Shown here: piece by piece, positions 8,429 through 16,889 of the stretch
Position numbering within the stretch: position 1 is the stretch's first letter
How the letters are laid out: every line of letters begins with the position of its first letter
Source of the DNA: CAZMNY01 sp964635375
GTDB lineage: Bacteria; Planctomycetota; Planctomycetia; Pirellulales; Pirellulaceae
Direction: 5' to 3'
DNA length: 64,000 nucleotides
NCBI GenBank assembly: GCA_964635375.1
Contig: CAZWOU010000004.1
Span: forward strand, 1 to 64,000
Position numbers and translations under genes: made by a program
The notes under the pieces: generated by a model
Seen by the model: the letters and a program-made list of their open reading frames with translations, nothing else
Database searches by the model: none
Told to the model about the DNA's origin: nothing

Positions 8429-10177
8429 CTATTTTGCAGCTGGTTCGTCATCTTCTGCGGCGCCCTTAATTGGTCCCTGCACCTGGTTGCGAACAGGTGT
8501 TGAATGTTCAATCAACCGGGGCGGCTTGGCGTCTGCCAGCAGCAGCCAGTGCCTGCGATTTGGGTAGTAGTTGAGCAATTCGACGTTCTTGGCGGACGAC
8601 ATTTCTCGAGCCCAGACCACAGCGGAGTGATCAATATCGGCTTTGTTGTAGACCCATTCATCGAGGTTTTGGTGATTCTTGTCATAGCGAACGACGACCA
8701 GATCATCCCCGGACCGCTCCATCAGTTCCCGTTCGATGCGAGCCCGCTCGGCGCCCCAATGGTCGGGCTTTCTTATCTCATAAGTCGTGCGAAGCACCAG
8801 TGCGGCCAAAGCGCTGGCCAAGCAGGCGGTGGCGAACGCGGGCAATCGGCTCTTGCCAGGTGACCGGGCGCCGTAGAACTGCCTGAGCACTTGAGTGATG
8901 AGCAGGTAGGCCAAGGGCAGCGCGGGAGCGAGATAGTGCCGTTGAGCCCACGGCACGAATGCAGACGCCAGCAGCACCAAGCCGACGCCCATCACGGCGA
9001 AACTCACGCCCTGCCTCTTGCGAACCGAATAGGAAAGTAGCAATGGAACGCCCAGCGAAAGGCCCCAGAAGGAGAAGATCAGGCCGACGAATGGCTTAGA
9101 GCGAATCGAGAGATACGCCGCGAGATTCTGTTGTTGACGATACGATTCAGCCCCCCAGCCTGTCCAGAATTCTCGCAAGACCTTGTGTCGATAGGCCGGT
9201 TCAGGGGGTGGCGACTGGAAGAGGAAGACCGGCGTGGCGCCGTACTGTCGGTGGTAGTTTGCGTGGGGGAAGTCGGTCCAGTGGCCAGTGATGGCGTGAT
9301 TGTAGGTGCCGAGTCCGGCAAGTAGTAAGCAGCTGCCGGCAATCCCTGGCGCCGCAAACCGAGTCCAGTACTTTCGTTCACGCCAGAGGCCGTTGCAGTA
9401 GGCCTGAGCGGCGATGTGTACTGCGACGACGATGCAAAGCACGCCTCCCTCGTAGGGTCGCGTCGTGGCGAGCATCGCCGCGCCAAGCAACATGGCTGTG
9501 GTAGCGGCAAGGCCTGCCCGCTTTGCATGACGAACGTAACCGCCGCAGAGTAATGCGCCGCCGATCATCGCCGGCGCGCCGCCCCAATAGGATTGTCCCC
9601 AACGTATGAGGACCGTGTAGGAGATGCAGACGAGAAGGCCGCCCAGAAACGCCCAGCGCCGCGGCATCCAGCCTTGCAACATCCAGCAACTTGCGCCGGC
9701 TGCCAACGAGGTCGTTATCCAAACTCCGATGATCGGCGAACCGAGCAACTGGCCGAGAGCGAGAAAAGCTCCCTGTGCCGGCGGATACTTGGACGCGTAG
9801 CTCGGCTGCAGCAAGACATGGAATGTCTCAAAATGTTCCCACATCGGATGCATTGGCATGGCCACCCGCCCGCCGACGAACATATCGGCCGCGAGCAGAT
9901 AGCTGAATTCGTCGTGAACAAGAGGATGGGGCGTGCGAATCATCGTGATGACGACACTGAGCCCCAGAGACAGAAGCATCACAATCGCGATGGATCCCCA
10001 CGCGTTCCCGGCTCCCTGTCGCAACGCGGCGCGGATGAGTCGGCTTACTCTTGGCGCGCCGATGCTGGACACCAGGCCAACAAGGCAAGGCAGAATGAGG
10101 CATTCGGCGAATAGTGTCCAGCCAAATGAAATGAGTTGGGCCTCGCCGGCAAGAACTAGGACAAGCTGAGCAACCAC
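8429..10177 (-). CDS. Membrane glycosyltransferase, GT39/ArnT-like (GT-C)
   Basis: A 582-residue polytopic protein with about ten to twelve hydrophobic segments. After the first membrane helices comes PHPLVHDEFSYLLAADMF, the acidic loop (DE) typical of GT-C enzymes that use polyprenyl-phosphate sugars. A YPPAQGAFLALGQLLG segment and HYHRQYGATP-type periplasmic loop follow, and the C-terminus has a soluble domain of about 130 residues ending in VEHSTPVRNQVQG. The start is GTG at 10177 with a poor ribosome site, so the N-terminus is uncertain. Likely transfers sugar to lipid, protein or polysaccharide outside the membrane; acceptor unknown. Confidence 0.72.
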   Translation of the reverse strand: MVAQLVLVLAGEAQLISFGWTLFAECLILPCLVGLVSSIGAPRVSRLIRAALRQGAGNAWGSIAIVMLLSLGLSVVITMIRTPHPLVHDEFSYLLAADMFVGGRVAMPMHPMWEHFETFHVLLQPSYASKYPPAQGAFLALGQLLGSPIIGVWITTSLAAGASCWMLQGWMPRRWAFLGGLLVCISYTVLIRWGQSYWGGAPAMIGGALLCGGYVRHAKRAGLAATTAMLLGAAMLATTRPYEGGVLCIVVAVHIAAQAYCNGLWRERKYWTRFAAPGIAGSCLLLAGLGTYNHAITGHWTDFPHANYHRQYGATPVFLFQSPPPEPAYRHKVLREFWTGWGAESYRQQQNLAAYLSIRSKPFVGLIFSFWGLSLGVPLLLSYSVRKRQGVSFAVMGVGLVLLASAFVPWAQRHYLAPALPLAYLLITQVLRQFYGARSPGKSRLPAFATACLASALAALVLRTTYEIRKPDHWGAERARIERELMERSGDDLVVVRYDKNHQNLDEWVYNKADIDHSAVVWAREMSSAKNVELLNYYPNRRHWLLLADAKPPRLIEHSTPVRNQVQGPIKGAAEDDEPAAK

Positions 10178-10281
10178 GCCGCGAGACCGGGCGTCTCGAG
10201 CGGGCAGTCGATACTTTCATAGTAATTGCACAGGGCGGCATTTGCATGCCCTGACTTGATTTGCCTGACTCGATTCGACAA

Positions 10282-11655
10282 TCACTCTTCTAGCGAAACA
10301 CAAACGACTTCTTTGTCGTTGCGAACGAACAGATGGCGGTTTGAAAAAGCGGGGTAGCTCCAAACAACCGGCCGGCCAAAAGCCTCATTCGTCGGCTCGA
10401 GCACGTGAAACCGGCCAACCTCCTGATAGGCTTTGCGGGAGAGTTGAGCGATGATCAAATCCCCAGTTTCGCTGAACAGATAGTAGTGATCGCCGTTCTT
10501 GGCGAGCATGGCTGTTCCATGGTCAGCGCGTCGCTTGTTCGTCGTCGGCTGGTACGTTTCCCAGAGACGCTTGCCAGTCGCAAGGTCGACTGCGCGAAAC
10601 TCTCCGCCGCGACAGCCGCATCCATAGATGACGCCGTCGTCAATCATGGGCGTACTGTTGGCGCAATAGACGCCGGTCCGCGCGTCGCCCCGCCACTCGA
10701 TTTCCAAACCGGGCTTGTCTTGGTTGAGTTTGTAGGCGGCGCCAATCGCGCCGATCCCGCTGGCAAAGAGATAGTCCCCATGTTGCCTCGGCGCCATGAT
10801 CGACATCTTATAGCTGGGGGCGAGTTTCTCGGTCCAATAGACCTCGCCCGTTTCTGGGTTGAGGCCATTGAGCGAATCGGCGTGCCAGATGATCAGCTGC
10901 CGGACTCCAGCGGCTTTGATGATCGTCGGCGGGCAATACGCCGCGTCGCTTGCGGAGAGTGCTCTCCATAACTCCTTGCCTGTGGTTTTGTCGAAGGCCA
11001 CCACGACGCTGCCTTTTCCGCCGACGATACAAATCAACTTGTTGCCGTCGACGAGCGGTGGCGCGGCGTAGCCCCAGAAGGGCGCTTCGGTCTTGTATTC
11101 GCTCTTCAGATCTTTCCGCCAGACCTGCTTGCCATCGGTGGCGTCAAGGCACAGCAAGTCGCCCTCGGCGCCGAGGGCGAAGACCAGGTTTTCATCGATG
11201 GTCGGCGTGGCCCGGGGTCCGCCTGCGTAGGAAATGTTGTACTCGCGGCTGTACGGCCGCTCCCAAATCATCTCGCCGGATTTTGCGTCGAGGCAGACGG
11301 TTCGCTCGACGCCGCTCAGCTTGTTGCGAGTGCTGGGATTGTTCGTCAGTTTGCCTCCGGTGATGCGAAAGTCAGTCAGGTAGACGCGTCCGCCGACCAC
11401 GGCCGGACCAGAATAGCCCGTGTGGATCGGTTTTCGCCACTTGACGACCAGCCCGTCCGCCGGGATTTTCGTGAGGACTCCGTCCTCGGTCCAACGTCCG
11501 TCGCGATTTGGTCCGTTCCATTGCGGCCAATCTTCGGCGCCGGCGATCGAAACGCCCAGCGGCGTCGTCACGCATATCGAGACCAGCGTCAGAATCGCCG
11601 CCCTGAGTGGACGCGACACTGGAAAACAAGTTGCCTGGATGGAAGCATTCGACAT
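10282..11655 (-). CDS. Exported PQQ-like beta-propeller protein
   Basis: 457 residues with a signal peptide (about residues 17-40, cleavage after SIAGA) followed by DWPQWNGPNRDG, the standard opening of planctomycete PQQ-like propellers. Repeated blades have the form W-(x)-ATGK/DAKSGE-x-hWE, for example CLDATDGKQVWRKDL and FDKTTGKELWRAL. There is no heme motif and no catalytic calcium/PQQ ligand set that I can identify, so it is probably a binding or scaffold protein, not a dehydrogenase. An AGGAAA site precedes the ATG. It lies 51 bp from the ThuA-like gene on the same strand. Confidence 0.85.
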   Translation of the reverse strand: MSNASIQATCFPVSRPLRAAILTLVSICVTTPLGVSIAGAEDWPQWNGPNRDGRWTEDGVLTKIPADGLVVKWRKPIHTGYSGPAVVGGRVYLTDFRITGGKLTNNPSTRNKLSGVERTVCLDAKSGEMIWERPYSREYNISYAGGPRATPTIDENLVFALGAEGDLLCLDATDGKQVWRKDLKSEYKTEAPFWGYAAPPLVDGNKLICIVGGKGSVVVAFDKTTGKELWRALSASDAAYCPPTIIKAAGVRQLIIWHADSLNGLNPETGEVYWTEKLAPSYKMSIMAPRQHGDYLFASGIGAIGAAYKLNQDKPGLEIEWRGDARTGVYCANSTPMIDDGVIYGCGCRGGEFRAVDLATGKRLWETYQPTTNKRRADHGTAMLAKNGDHYYLFSETGDLIIAQLSRKAYQEVGRFHVLEPTNEAFGRPVVWSYPAFSNRHLFVRNDKEVVCVSLEE

Positions 11656-11706
11656 GGTCGTTTCCTACCGAAGAAAGCAGAAGTTCAGGTCTGCCCCGAG
11701 TTGTTG

Positions 11707-12708
11707 CTACGATGCGTGGTCTGCAGGCTTAACGCCCTTGGTGTAGCCGCGGAACCCATAAGGAGTTGGCTTGAATTCTCCGACGACTTCGGCGTTGGCC
11801 TTCTTGGGGACGTCCAGCCCCAACGTCCAGTAGACCGAATTGATAACGGCCCGCCGCAACCCTTCGCTTTCAAAGTCGGTAGAGGAGCCCATCGTTGTGC
11901 AGACAATCTTAGACGTCTTGCCAGACTCGCTCTTATTCACCATGGTCCAGAAGACCGGCATCATCGGCTTGTTCTTTTTGTTGTCAACAGGCGAGTCGGT
12001 GGGGGACATGCCCGAGAGAACTTGGCCATAGAGCAGTACGGTTGCGTCTTTGGGGAGATTGCGAATGCCATAGACATCAGTTGGTCCCCAAACGTCGTCA
12101 ACTCCATTGAGAATGGGGTGGTTCTTGTTGGGAGGATGAACTACGCCTCGCGTGCTTTCCCGCTTGTGGTGACCGTGATGGCTGATCCATGTGTCCCCGA
12201 GGACTTGTTGTCCGAATCCGCCTCGCCATTCGCGGTTGTTGAAGCTGTATTTGGCATACGGACTTTGTTTGTTTCGCGAGTAGTTGAACGCGTGGGTTGA
12301 AGTGCGAGTTCCAAGTATCGGTTTGCCGGAATCGACGTAGTCCACAAAGTGCTTCATGTCCTTGTCGGGCAGTTCGCGAAACCGCAGTCCAAGCACGATC
12401 AGGTCCGCCGTGTCAAGCAGATGCATTCCAGGGATGTTGGTCTGGTTATCGGGATTGATCTCGCCGTTTTCGTCTTGAGAAAACAGCACGGTGCACTTAA
12501 AGCCGTGACGTTGCGAAAGGAGCTTGCCTAACATCGGGAATGATTCTTCGGAACGATACTCTTCATCGCCGGAAATCATGACCACATGTTTGCCTTTGCC
12601 AGGCCCTTTTCCACCAGGATAGACGACCCAGTTCTCGGCGGACGCAAACGATTGCGCTGAGGCGGCGATGAGAATGGCGAGTGTTGGAGCGGCGAATTGT
12701 ATTTTCAT
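11707..12708 (-). CDS. Exported ThuA-like (trehalose-utilisation family) protein
   Basis: 333 residues from the ATG at 12708, which directly starts a signal peptide (MKIQFAAPTLAILIAASAQS, cleavage near ASAEN); 15 further upstream in-frame residues are rejected. A class I glutamine-amidotransferase-like fold is suggested by HVVMISGDEEYRSEESFPML, ADLIVLGLRFRELPDKDMKHFVDYVDSGKPILGTR and the C-terminal GRAVINSVYWTLGL-type helix. There is no clear catalytic Cys at the nucleophile elbow (LGTRTSTHAF), as usual for ThuA-like proteins. Function is unknown; planctomycetes have many copies beside oxidoreductase and PQQ-propeller genes, as here. Confidence 0.85.
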   Translation of the reverse strand: MKIQFAAPTLAILIAASAQSFASAENWVVYPGGKGPGKGKHVVMISGDEEYRSEESFPMLGKLLSQRHGFKCTVLFSQDENGEINPDNQTNIPGMHLLDTADLIVLGLRFRELPDKDMKHFVDYVDSGKPILGTRTSTHAFNYSRNKQSPYAKYSFNNREWRGGFGQQVLGDTWISHHGHHKRESTRGVVHPPNKNHPILNGVDDVWGPTDVYGIRNLPKDATVLLYGQVLSGMSPTDSPVDNKKNKPMMPVFWTMVNKSESGKTSKIVCTTMGSSTDFESEGLRRAVINSVYWTLGLDVPKKANAEVVGEFKPTPYGFRGYTKGVKPADHAS

Positions 12709-13013
12709 CGTGCGGAAGACCCTTCTCGTTGGCGAAGAACACTGCTTGGGCAAGAAACAGGCGTGGGGAAAAATGCAGCCATGGGGAAACGGGGAGAATC
12801 AAGACCACTGCGCTTCGCCATGCGCTGCGATGATAACTCAAGTGAGCCCGGTTCGCCACGCTGGCGGGCAATTCCCTTCCCAAAAGTTCGCCAAACCGCA
12901 CAATGGCGTTCTGTTTGCCGCTGTGGCCCGATGTCGATCAGGCGTCTGGCCGTTTGGCGAGTGCTGTGTAATTTGATTCGCGTACGTATTCCGCTAGCGA
13001 TGGAGAGTTGACG
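12709..13013. other. 305-bp divergent intergenic region
   Basis: Lies between the divergent ThuA-like and MscS genes. I see no RNA gene, repeat family or convincing promoter pair in it; promoters for both flanking genes presumably lie here. Confidence 0.5.
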
Positions 13014-13931
13014 ATGGTTCACACATGGTTCATGGTTCTTGGCCAAGGCGAGGCCGCGAGTCCGACGGCGCCGACAGCGATTGAGAATTCAATGGCCGAA
13101 TTGTGGCGCCTGGCGATGGCGGGCGAATTCACGGAGGCCTTCAATGCGATTGTGATCCCGGTTCTCTTGGAGCGGTTGCTCCCAGCCATCGCGATTTTTG
13201 TGATTGGACGAATCGCAGCTCGCGTGCTCACCAGCGCTGCTCGCCGAATCATGACGAAGGCTGGCCTGGACGAGACTTTGGCGAAGTTTCTCGGCAATAT
13301 CATCTCGTCCCTGCTGACCGTCGTGGTGGTTCTCGCGGCGCTGCAGTCCTTGGGCGTCGAGACTACTTCGTTTGCAGCCATTTTGGCCGCGGCCGGCTTT
13401 GCCATCGGGATGGCCCTTCAGGGCTCGCTGGGCAACTTTGCTTCTGGCGTCATGCTGATTCTGTTCAAGCCTTTCAAGGTTGGAGACTTCATCAGCGCCG
13501 GTGGGACTGTTGGGACCGTTGAGGAAATTCAGCTGTTTAGCACGATCATGGAGACCGGCGACAACGTCCGTATTATTGTCCCCAATGGCCAGATCACCTC
13601 AGCCGTCATCAGTAACTTCTCGGCAAACGATACCAGGCGAATCGATTTGGTCATTGGTTGTGGGTACAGCGATGACCTGCAAGCCGTTAAGCAGTTCTTT
13701 ATCGATACTGTCGCTGCCGACGATCGCGTGTTGGCTGAACCCGAAGCCGTTGTGGCTGTCGATGAACTTGGCGAGAGCAGCGTCAACTTCGTTGTGCGGC
13801 CCTGGGTGAACGCGTCCGACTATTGGGACGTGAAACGCGACTTGGTCGAGGCGATTAAGGCTGGCTTTGACGCCCGCGGATTTAGCTTCCCCTACCCTTC
13901 AAGCGACGTCTATATGCATCAAAGCAGTTGA
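13014..13931 (+). CDS. Small-conductance mechanosensitive channel (MscS family)
   Basis: 305-residue inner-membrane channel that opens under membrane tension. The ATG at 13014 is used because GGAGAG sits eight bases upstream; a TTG six bases earlier is too close to it. Segments: an N-terminal amphipathic region, TM1-TM2 (LLPAIAIFVIGRI and SLLTVVVVLAALQSLG), and the pore helix TM3 with the Gly/Ala ridge AAILAAAGFAIGMALQGSLGN. The cytosolic vestibule follows, with LFKPFKVGDFI, VEEIQLFSTI and NGQITSAVISNFS. Length is that of minimal E. coli-type MscS. Confidence 0.93.
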   Translation: MVHTWFMVLGQGEAASPTAPTAIENSMAELWRLAMAGEFTEAFNAIVIPVLLERLLPAIAIFVIGRIAARVLTSAARRIMTKAGLDETLAKFLGNIISSLLTVVVVLAALQSLGVETTSFAAILAAAGFAIGMALQGSLGNFASGVMLILFKPFKVGDFISAGGTVGTVEEIQLFSTIMETGDNVRIIVPNGQITSAVISNFSANDTRRIDLVIGCGYSDDLQAVKQFFIDTVAADDRVLAEPEAVVAVDELGESSVNFVVRPWVNASDYWDVKRDLVEAIKAGFDARGFSFPYPSSDVYMHQSS

Positions 13932-13955
13932 GCAGGAAAAACCGTTCATGTTTTC

Positions 13956-13984
13956 TTGACACCGGTACGATACATATGTACAGT
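13956..13984 (+). promoter_or_regulatory. Sigma70-type promoter of the imuA-imuB-dnaE2 cassette
   Basis: TTGACA (13956-13961), a 17-base spacer, and TACAGT (13979-13984), about 113 bases before the imuA ATG. The -35 is perfect and the -10 matches TATAAT at four positions. The palindrome described next covers most of the spacer and the -10. Inferred from sequence only. Confidence 0.5.
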
Positions 13985-13986
13985 AC
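13965..13986 (+). promoter_or_regulatory. LexA-box-like operator upstream of imuA
   Basis: A 22-base imperfect palindrome, nine of eleven positions paired, centred on CAT/ATG. Its core TACGATACATATGTACAGTA matches the gammaproteobacterial SOS-box consensus TACTGTATATATATACAGTA at 16 of 20 positions, with one perfect ACAG half and a degenerate other half. It overlaps the spacer and -10 of a good promoter, where a repressor would block transcription, and it precedes a cassette that is SOS-controlled in other bacteria. Confidence 0.5.
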
Positions 13987-14096
13987 TCGGTAGCTCGTCA
14001 ATTCGAACTGCAGGGATGGAATAGGAAGCGGAACCATAGGGATGCAAAACCCACAACCGACACTGAAACCCAGTGTTTTATCAAGCAAGCAGCACT

Positions 14097-14888
14097 ATGA
14101 CTCCCCTCCCCAGTAGCATCCAGTCCAGCAGCACCCAGTCCAGCAGCACCCAGTCCAGCGCCTCCCACACCCATCTGCGCCCCGAACCGGTCCCTCGCTC
14201 TCATCTTGCCCCGTTGGTGGAGGGAGCGCGCGTTGAATTGGTGGAGCGATTGCAAGATGCGGTTTGCAAGTTGGAACGGCCGCGAATTGCCCAGCAGGGC
14301 GACTCGATCAGCAGCGGCTCAGCGGCTCTCGATCGCCTCTTGCCCGAGCGGGGTTTTGCAGCGGGCTCGTTAATTGAATGGCTGACCTCTTCGCCCGGTT
14401 CGGGCGCAGCGTCGCTGGGGATGATTGCGGCTCGCGAGGCGATGTGGGAGGGAGGCGCCGTGGTGGTGATGGACCGCAAGCGGCAGTTCTATCCACCAGC
14501 GGCTGCAGCGTTGGGGTTGGACTTGGAGAGTTTGGTCGTAGTGCGGGCGGCGGGGGAGGCGGATGAGTTGTGGGCGTTGGATCAAGCCTTGCGTTGTCCG
14601 GGAGTCGCAGCGGTGTGGGCGGAGCTCGATGATTTAGATTGGCGGTGGTTTCGCCGCTTGCAGTTAGCGGCCGAGGACGGCGGCGCGATAGGGCTGTTTC
14701 AGCGGCCTTTGCGCGTCCGTGGTCAGCCGACATGGTCCGCCTCGCAACTGCTCGTCCAGCCTTGCCCCGGTCATGGTCCTCGGAGGTTTCGCATCGAGGT
14801 GTTGCGTTGTCGCGGCGGTCGCGGAGGCGGCGTCGTGGAGTTGGAGATGGACGATGTGACGGGCGCCTTGCGGGAAGTCGTGATGTAA
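14097..14888 (+). CDS. imuA: ImuA-like RecA-fold protein of the mutagenic polymerase cassette
   Basis: 263 residues from the ATG at 14097. Residues about 1-25 are a Ser/Gln/Thr-rich tail encoded by a 15-bp tandem repeat. The rest is the degenerate RecA-like fold of ImuA/SulA-like proteins: LDRLLPERGFAAGSLIEWL, SPGSGAASLGMIAARE in the Walker A position (without the GK(T/S)), GGAVVVMDRKRQFYPPAA, and VWAELDDLDWRWFRRLQLAAE. ImuA works with ImuB and the DnaE2 polymerase in DNA-damage-induced translesion synthesis. It is the first gene of the cassette, followed 149 bp later by imuB. Confidence 0.85.
   Translation: MTPLPSSIQSSSTQSSSTQSSASHTHLRPEPVPRSHLAPLVEGARVELVERLQDAVCKLERPRIAQQGDSISSGSAALDRLLPERGFAAGSLIEWLTSSPGSGAASLGMIAAREAMWEGGAVVVMDRKRQFYPPAAAALGLDLESLVVVRAAGEADELWALDQALRCPGVAAVWAELDDLDWRWFRRLQLAAEDGGAIGLFQRPLRVRGQPTWSASQLLVQPCPGHGPRRFRIEVLRCRGGRGGGVVELEMDDVTGALREVVM
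14121..14160 (+). repeat. 15-bp tandem repeat in the imuA 5' end
   Basis: cagtccagcagcacc is repeated at 14121 and 14136, with a partial third copy at 14151. It encodes the Ser-Ser-Thr-Gln-Ser-rich N-terminal tail of ImuA. Being a multiple of three, copy-number change would not break the frame. Confidence 0.85.
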
Positions 14889-14901
14889 CGTACCGGCGGC
14901 C

Positions 14902-14937
14902 TTTCTCAATAGGTTCGTCTTTCTCAATGGGTTCGTC
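14902..14937 (+). repeat. 18-bp tandem repeat between imuA and imuB
   Basis: tttctcaatRggttcgtc is present at 14902-14919 and 14920-14937 with one mismatch. It lies in the 149-bp gap between imuA and imuB. No function is evident. Confidence 0.8.
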
Positions 14938-15037
14938 TTCTGCGACGGTTAGCGATTCCGTCATTCTTAATCCTGCTCGTAACCTTAATCCCCTGCGAGG
15001 GGCCGCGAAGGAGTCTGAGCAGAGAAGAGAAGCAAGC

Positions 15038-16816
15038 ATGAAACGCATTCTTTGCATCTGGCTTCCCAATTGGCCTATCCAGCGGATCGTAGCTGCTCAA
15101 CCAAAACTGAAGTCGCGCCCGGTGCTGTTGCATTGGCGGGACCCCCGTCGCGGCTTGAGAGTCGCCGCTTGTTCATCGGCGGCCAGGCGATTAGGGGTCC
15201 GCCGCGACATGCCGCTGACCGAAGCGACCTCGCTGGTCGAACGCGAGGTAAAGTCCTCTGCGGCGGCAAACTCTTCGAGCAACTGCTCCCAGCACGTTTT
15301 AATCGAGCCGCATCGCCCCGAGTCGGATCAGGCCGAGTTGGCCGAGTTGGCGGTTTGGTGCCAGCAATTTAGCCCTTTGGTCGGTTGGGAGACGGTCGCC
15401 GCCAAGTCGCTCCTGCTCAAACGTCAAACACCGAACCTGGCCACAACAGGGCACTCGCCGACAGGACCCTCGCCGGCGGGTGGATCGCCGAGTCATGATT
15501 TTCTGTTGCTCGACGTAACCGGGTTGGGAGCCATTTTTGGGTCTGAAGCGAAACTGGCCCAATTGGTTGCCAAGTCGTTCCGTGGTCGAGATCTTTACGG
15601 GTCGGTTGCGGTGGCCTCCTGTTTGGGCGCCGCGTGGGCTCTGGCTCGCTATGGTCGCTTCTCGATCGCGCCGTCAGCACAGACCCCCGCTCCGACCGTT
15701 CCCCCGGGCTCTGTTCGGGGAAAGCCAGATCGGCAAGGTTCGCCCTTGCAAGCCTCCTTCGGCGGTGATGTTTTGCCCCGCAGTCGAGCTTGGTTTGCCG
15801 AGGAGGAGGCAGAGGAGTTAGGGCGACTGCCGATGGAAGCGTTGCGAGTTTCCCTTGGCGTCTTGGAGTCGCTGTGGCGTTTGGGCATTAGGCGAGTGGA
15901 GGAATTGGAGAAGTTGCCGAAGAGTAGTTTGCCTTCTCGCTTTGGCGCTTCGCTGCTGCTGAGGTTGGAACAACTTCGCGACCGTGCGCCAGAGACCCTC
16001 ACAGCCCATCGAGCGCCGACCGAGTTTCGTGAGGTTTGGGTGTGCGACACGCCCACTTTCCGTCGCGCGGATGTGGAGCAGGTTGTGCGGCAACTAACGG
16101 GGCGCGTCTGCCGGCTGCTGGCTGAGCGTGACCGGGGGGCGATTCGGTTGCTATGCATTGTCCATCAGCAAGAGGGGGCGGCCGAGCAGTTGCAAGTTGA
16201 GTTGTTTCAGCCAACATGCAGCGGCGAGCATCTTTGGGATTTGATGCAGATGCAGTTGGAGCAGTTTCGCTTGGTTGGGGCAGCGGTGAAAATCGAATTG
16301 ACGGCGGCCATTTCAGCGCCTCTCAAGGTTCAGCAGGCGGAGTTATTTGGCGACGTCAAACGCTCTCGCTCGCGACAATTCTCTCTCCTGCTCGATCGCT
16401 TGGCGGCGAGACTCGGTGGCGATCGCGTCTTGCGGCCTCGCGCGACGGCCGACCCGCAACCCGAGCGGAATTGTGTTTTGGAGCCGGCTAATGGAGGCCT
16501 AAGGCGACGTCGCAAGAAGAAACAGGCGAGCAAGAGGACGAATCCCGCCGCACATCGGCCTTTGCAGTTGTTTTCCGCACCGCGCGAGATCGAAACCGTC
16601 GCAGTCGCTGGTTGCCCACCAGGGCAGTTTCAATATCAGGGTCAGTCGCATCGTGTGGCGCGGCATTGGGGCCCCGAACGGATCGAGACTGGCTGGTGGC
16701 GAGGACCGAGCGTGCGGCGGGACTACTACCGTATTGAGACCGATGAGGGGCGCCGTTTTTGGCTGTTCCGAGAGCTAACCAATCGTCGCTGGTTCCTACA
16801 CGGCGCCTACGGGTGA
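15038..16816 (+). CDS. imuB: ImuB-like inactive Y-family polymerase homologue
   Basis: 592 residues from the ATG at 15038, which begins the conserved MKRILCIWLPNWPIQRI; the longer upstream frame is rejected. Y-family architecture is visible (palm, fingers, HhH thumb WRLGIRRVEELEKLPKSSL, little finger). The two catalytic acidic sites are missing: the first is replaced by CIWLPNWP, the second by LLLDVTGLGAIFG. This is the hallmark of ImuB, which acts as an adaptor. QQAELFGD at 432-439 resembles a beta-clamp-binding motif (QLxLF). The C-terminal region ends in WWRGPSVRRDYYRIETDEGRRFWLFRE, as in other ImuB proteins. dnaE2 starts 73 bp downstream. Confidence 0.9.
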   Translation: MKRILCIWLPNWPIQRIVAAQPKLKSRPVLLHWRDPRRGLRVAACSSAARRLGVRRDMPLTEATSLVEREVKSSAAANSSSNCSQHVLIEPHRPESDQAELAELAVWCQQFSPLVGWETVAAKSLLLKRQTPNLATTGHSPTGPSPAGGSPSHDFLLLDVTGLGAIFGSEAKLAQLVAKSFRGRDLYGSVAVASCLGAAWALARYGRFSIAPSAQTPAPTVPPGSVRGKPDRQGSPLQASFGGDVLPRSRAWFAEEEAEELGRLPMEALRVSLGVLESLWRLGIRRVEELEKLPKSSLPSRFGASLLLRLEQLRDRAPETLTAHRAPTEFREVWVCDTPTFRRADVEQVVRQLTGRVCRLLAERDRGAIRLLCIVHQQEGAAEQLQVELFQPTCSGEHLWDLMQMQLEQFRLVGAAVKIELTAAISAPLKVQQAELFGDVKRSRSRQFSLLLDRLAARLGGDRVLRPRATADPQPERNCVLEPANGGLRRRRKKKQASKRTNPAAHRPLQLFSAPREIETVAVAGCPPGQFQYQGQSHRVARHWGPERIETGWWRGPSVRRDYYRIETDEGRRFWLFRELTNRRWFLHGAYG

Positions 16817-16889
16817 AAACGTTTCTAGTCTCGTGGTCGACTTCCCTCCGGTGAGCAGCGTAGGAGTGGGAGTAAGAAAGTTAAATGAG

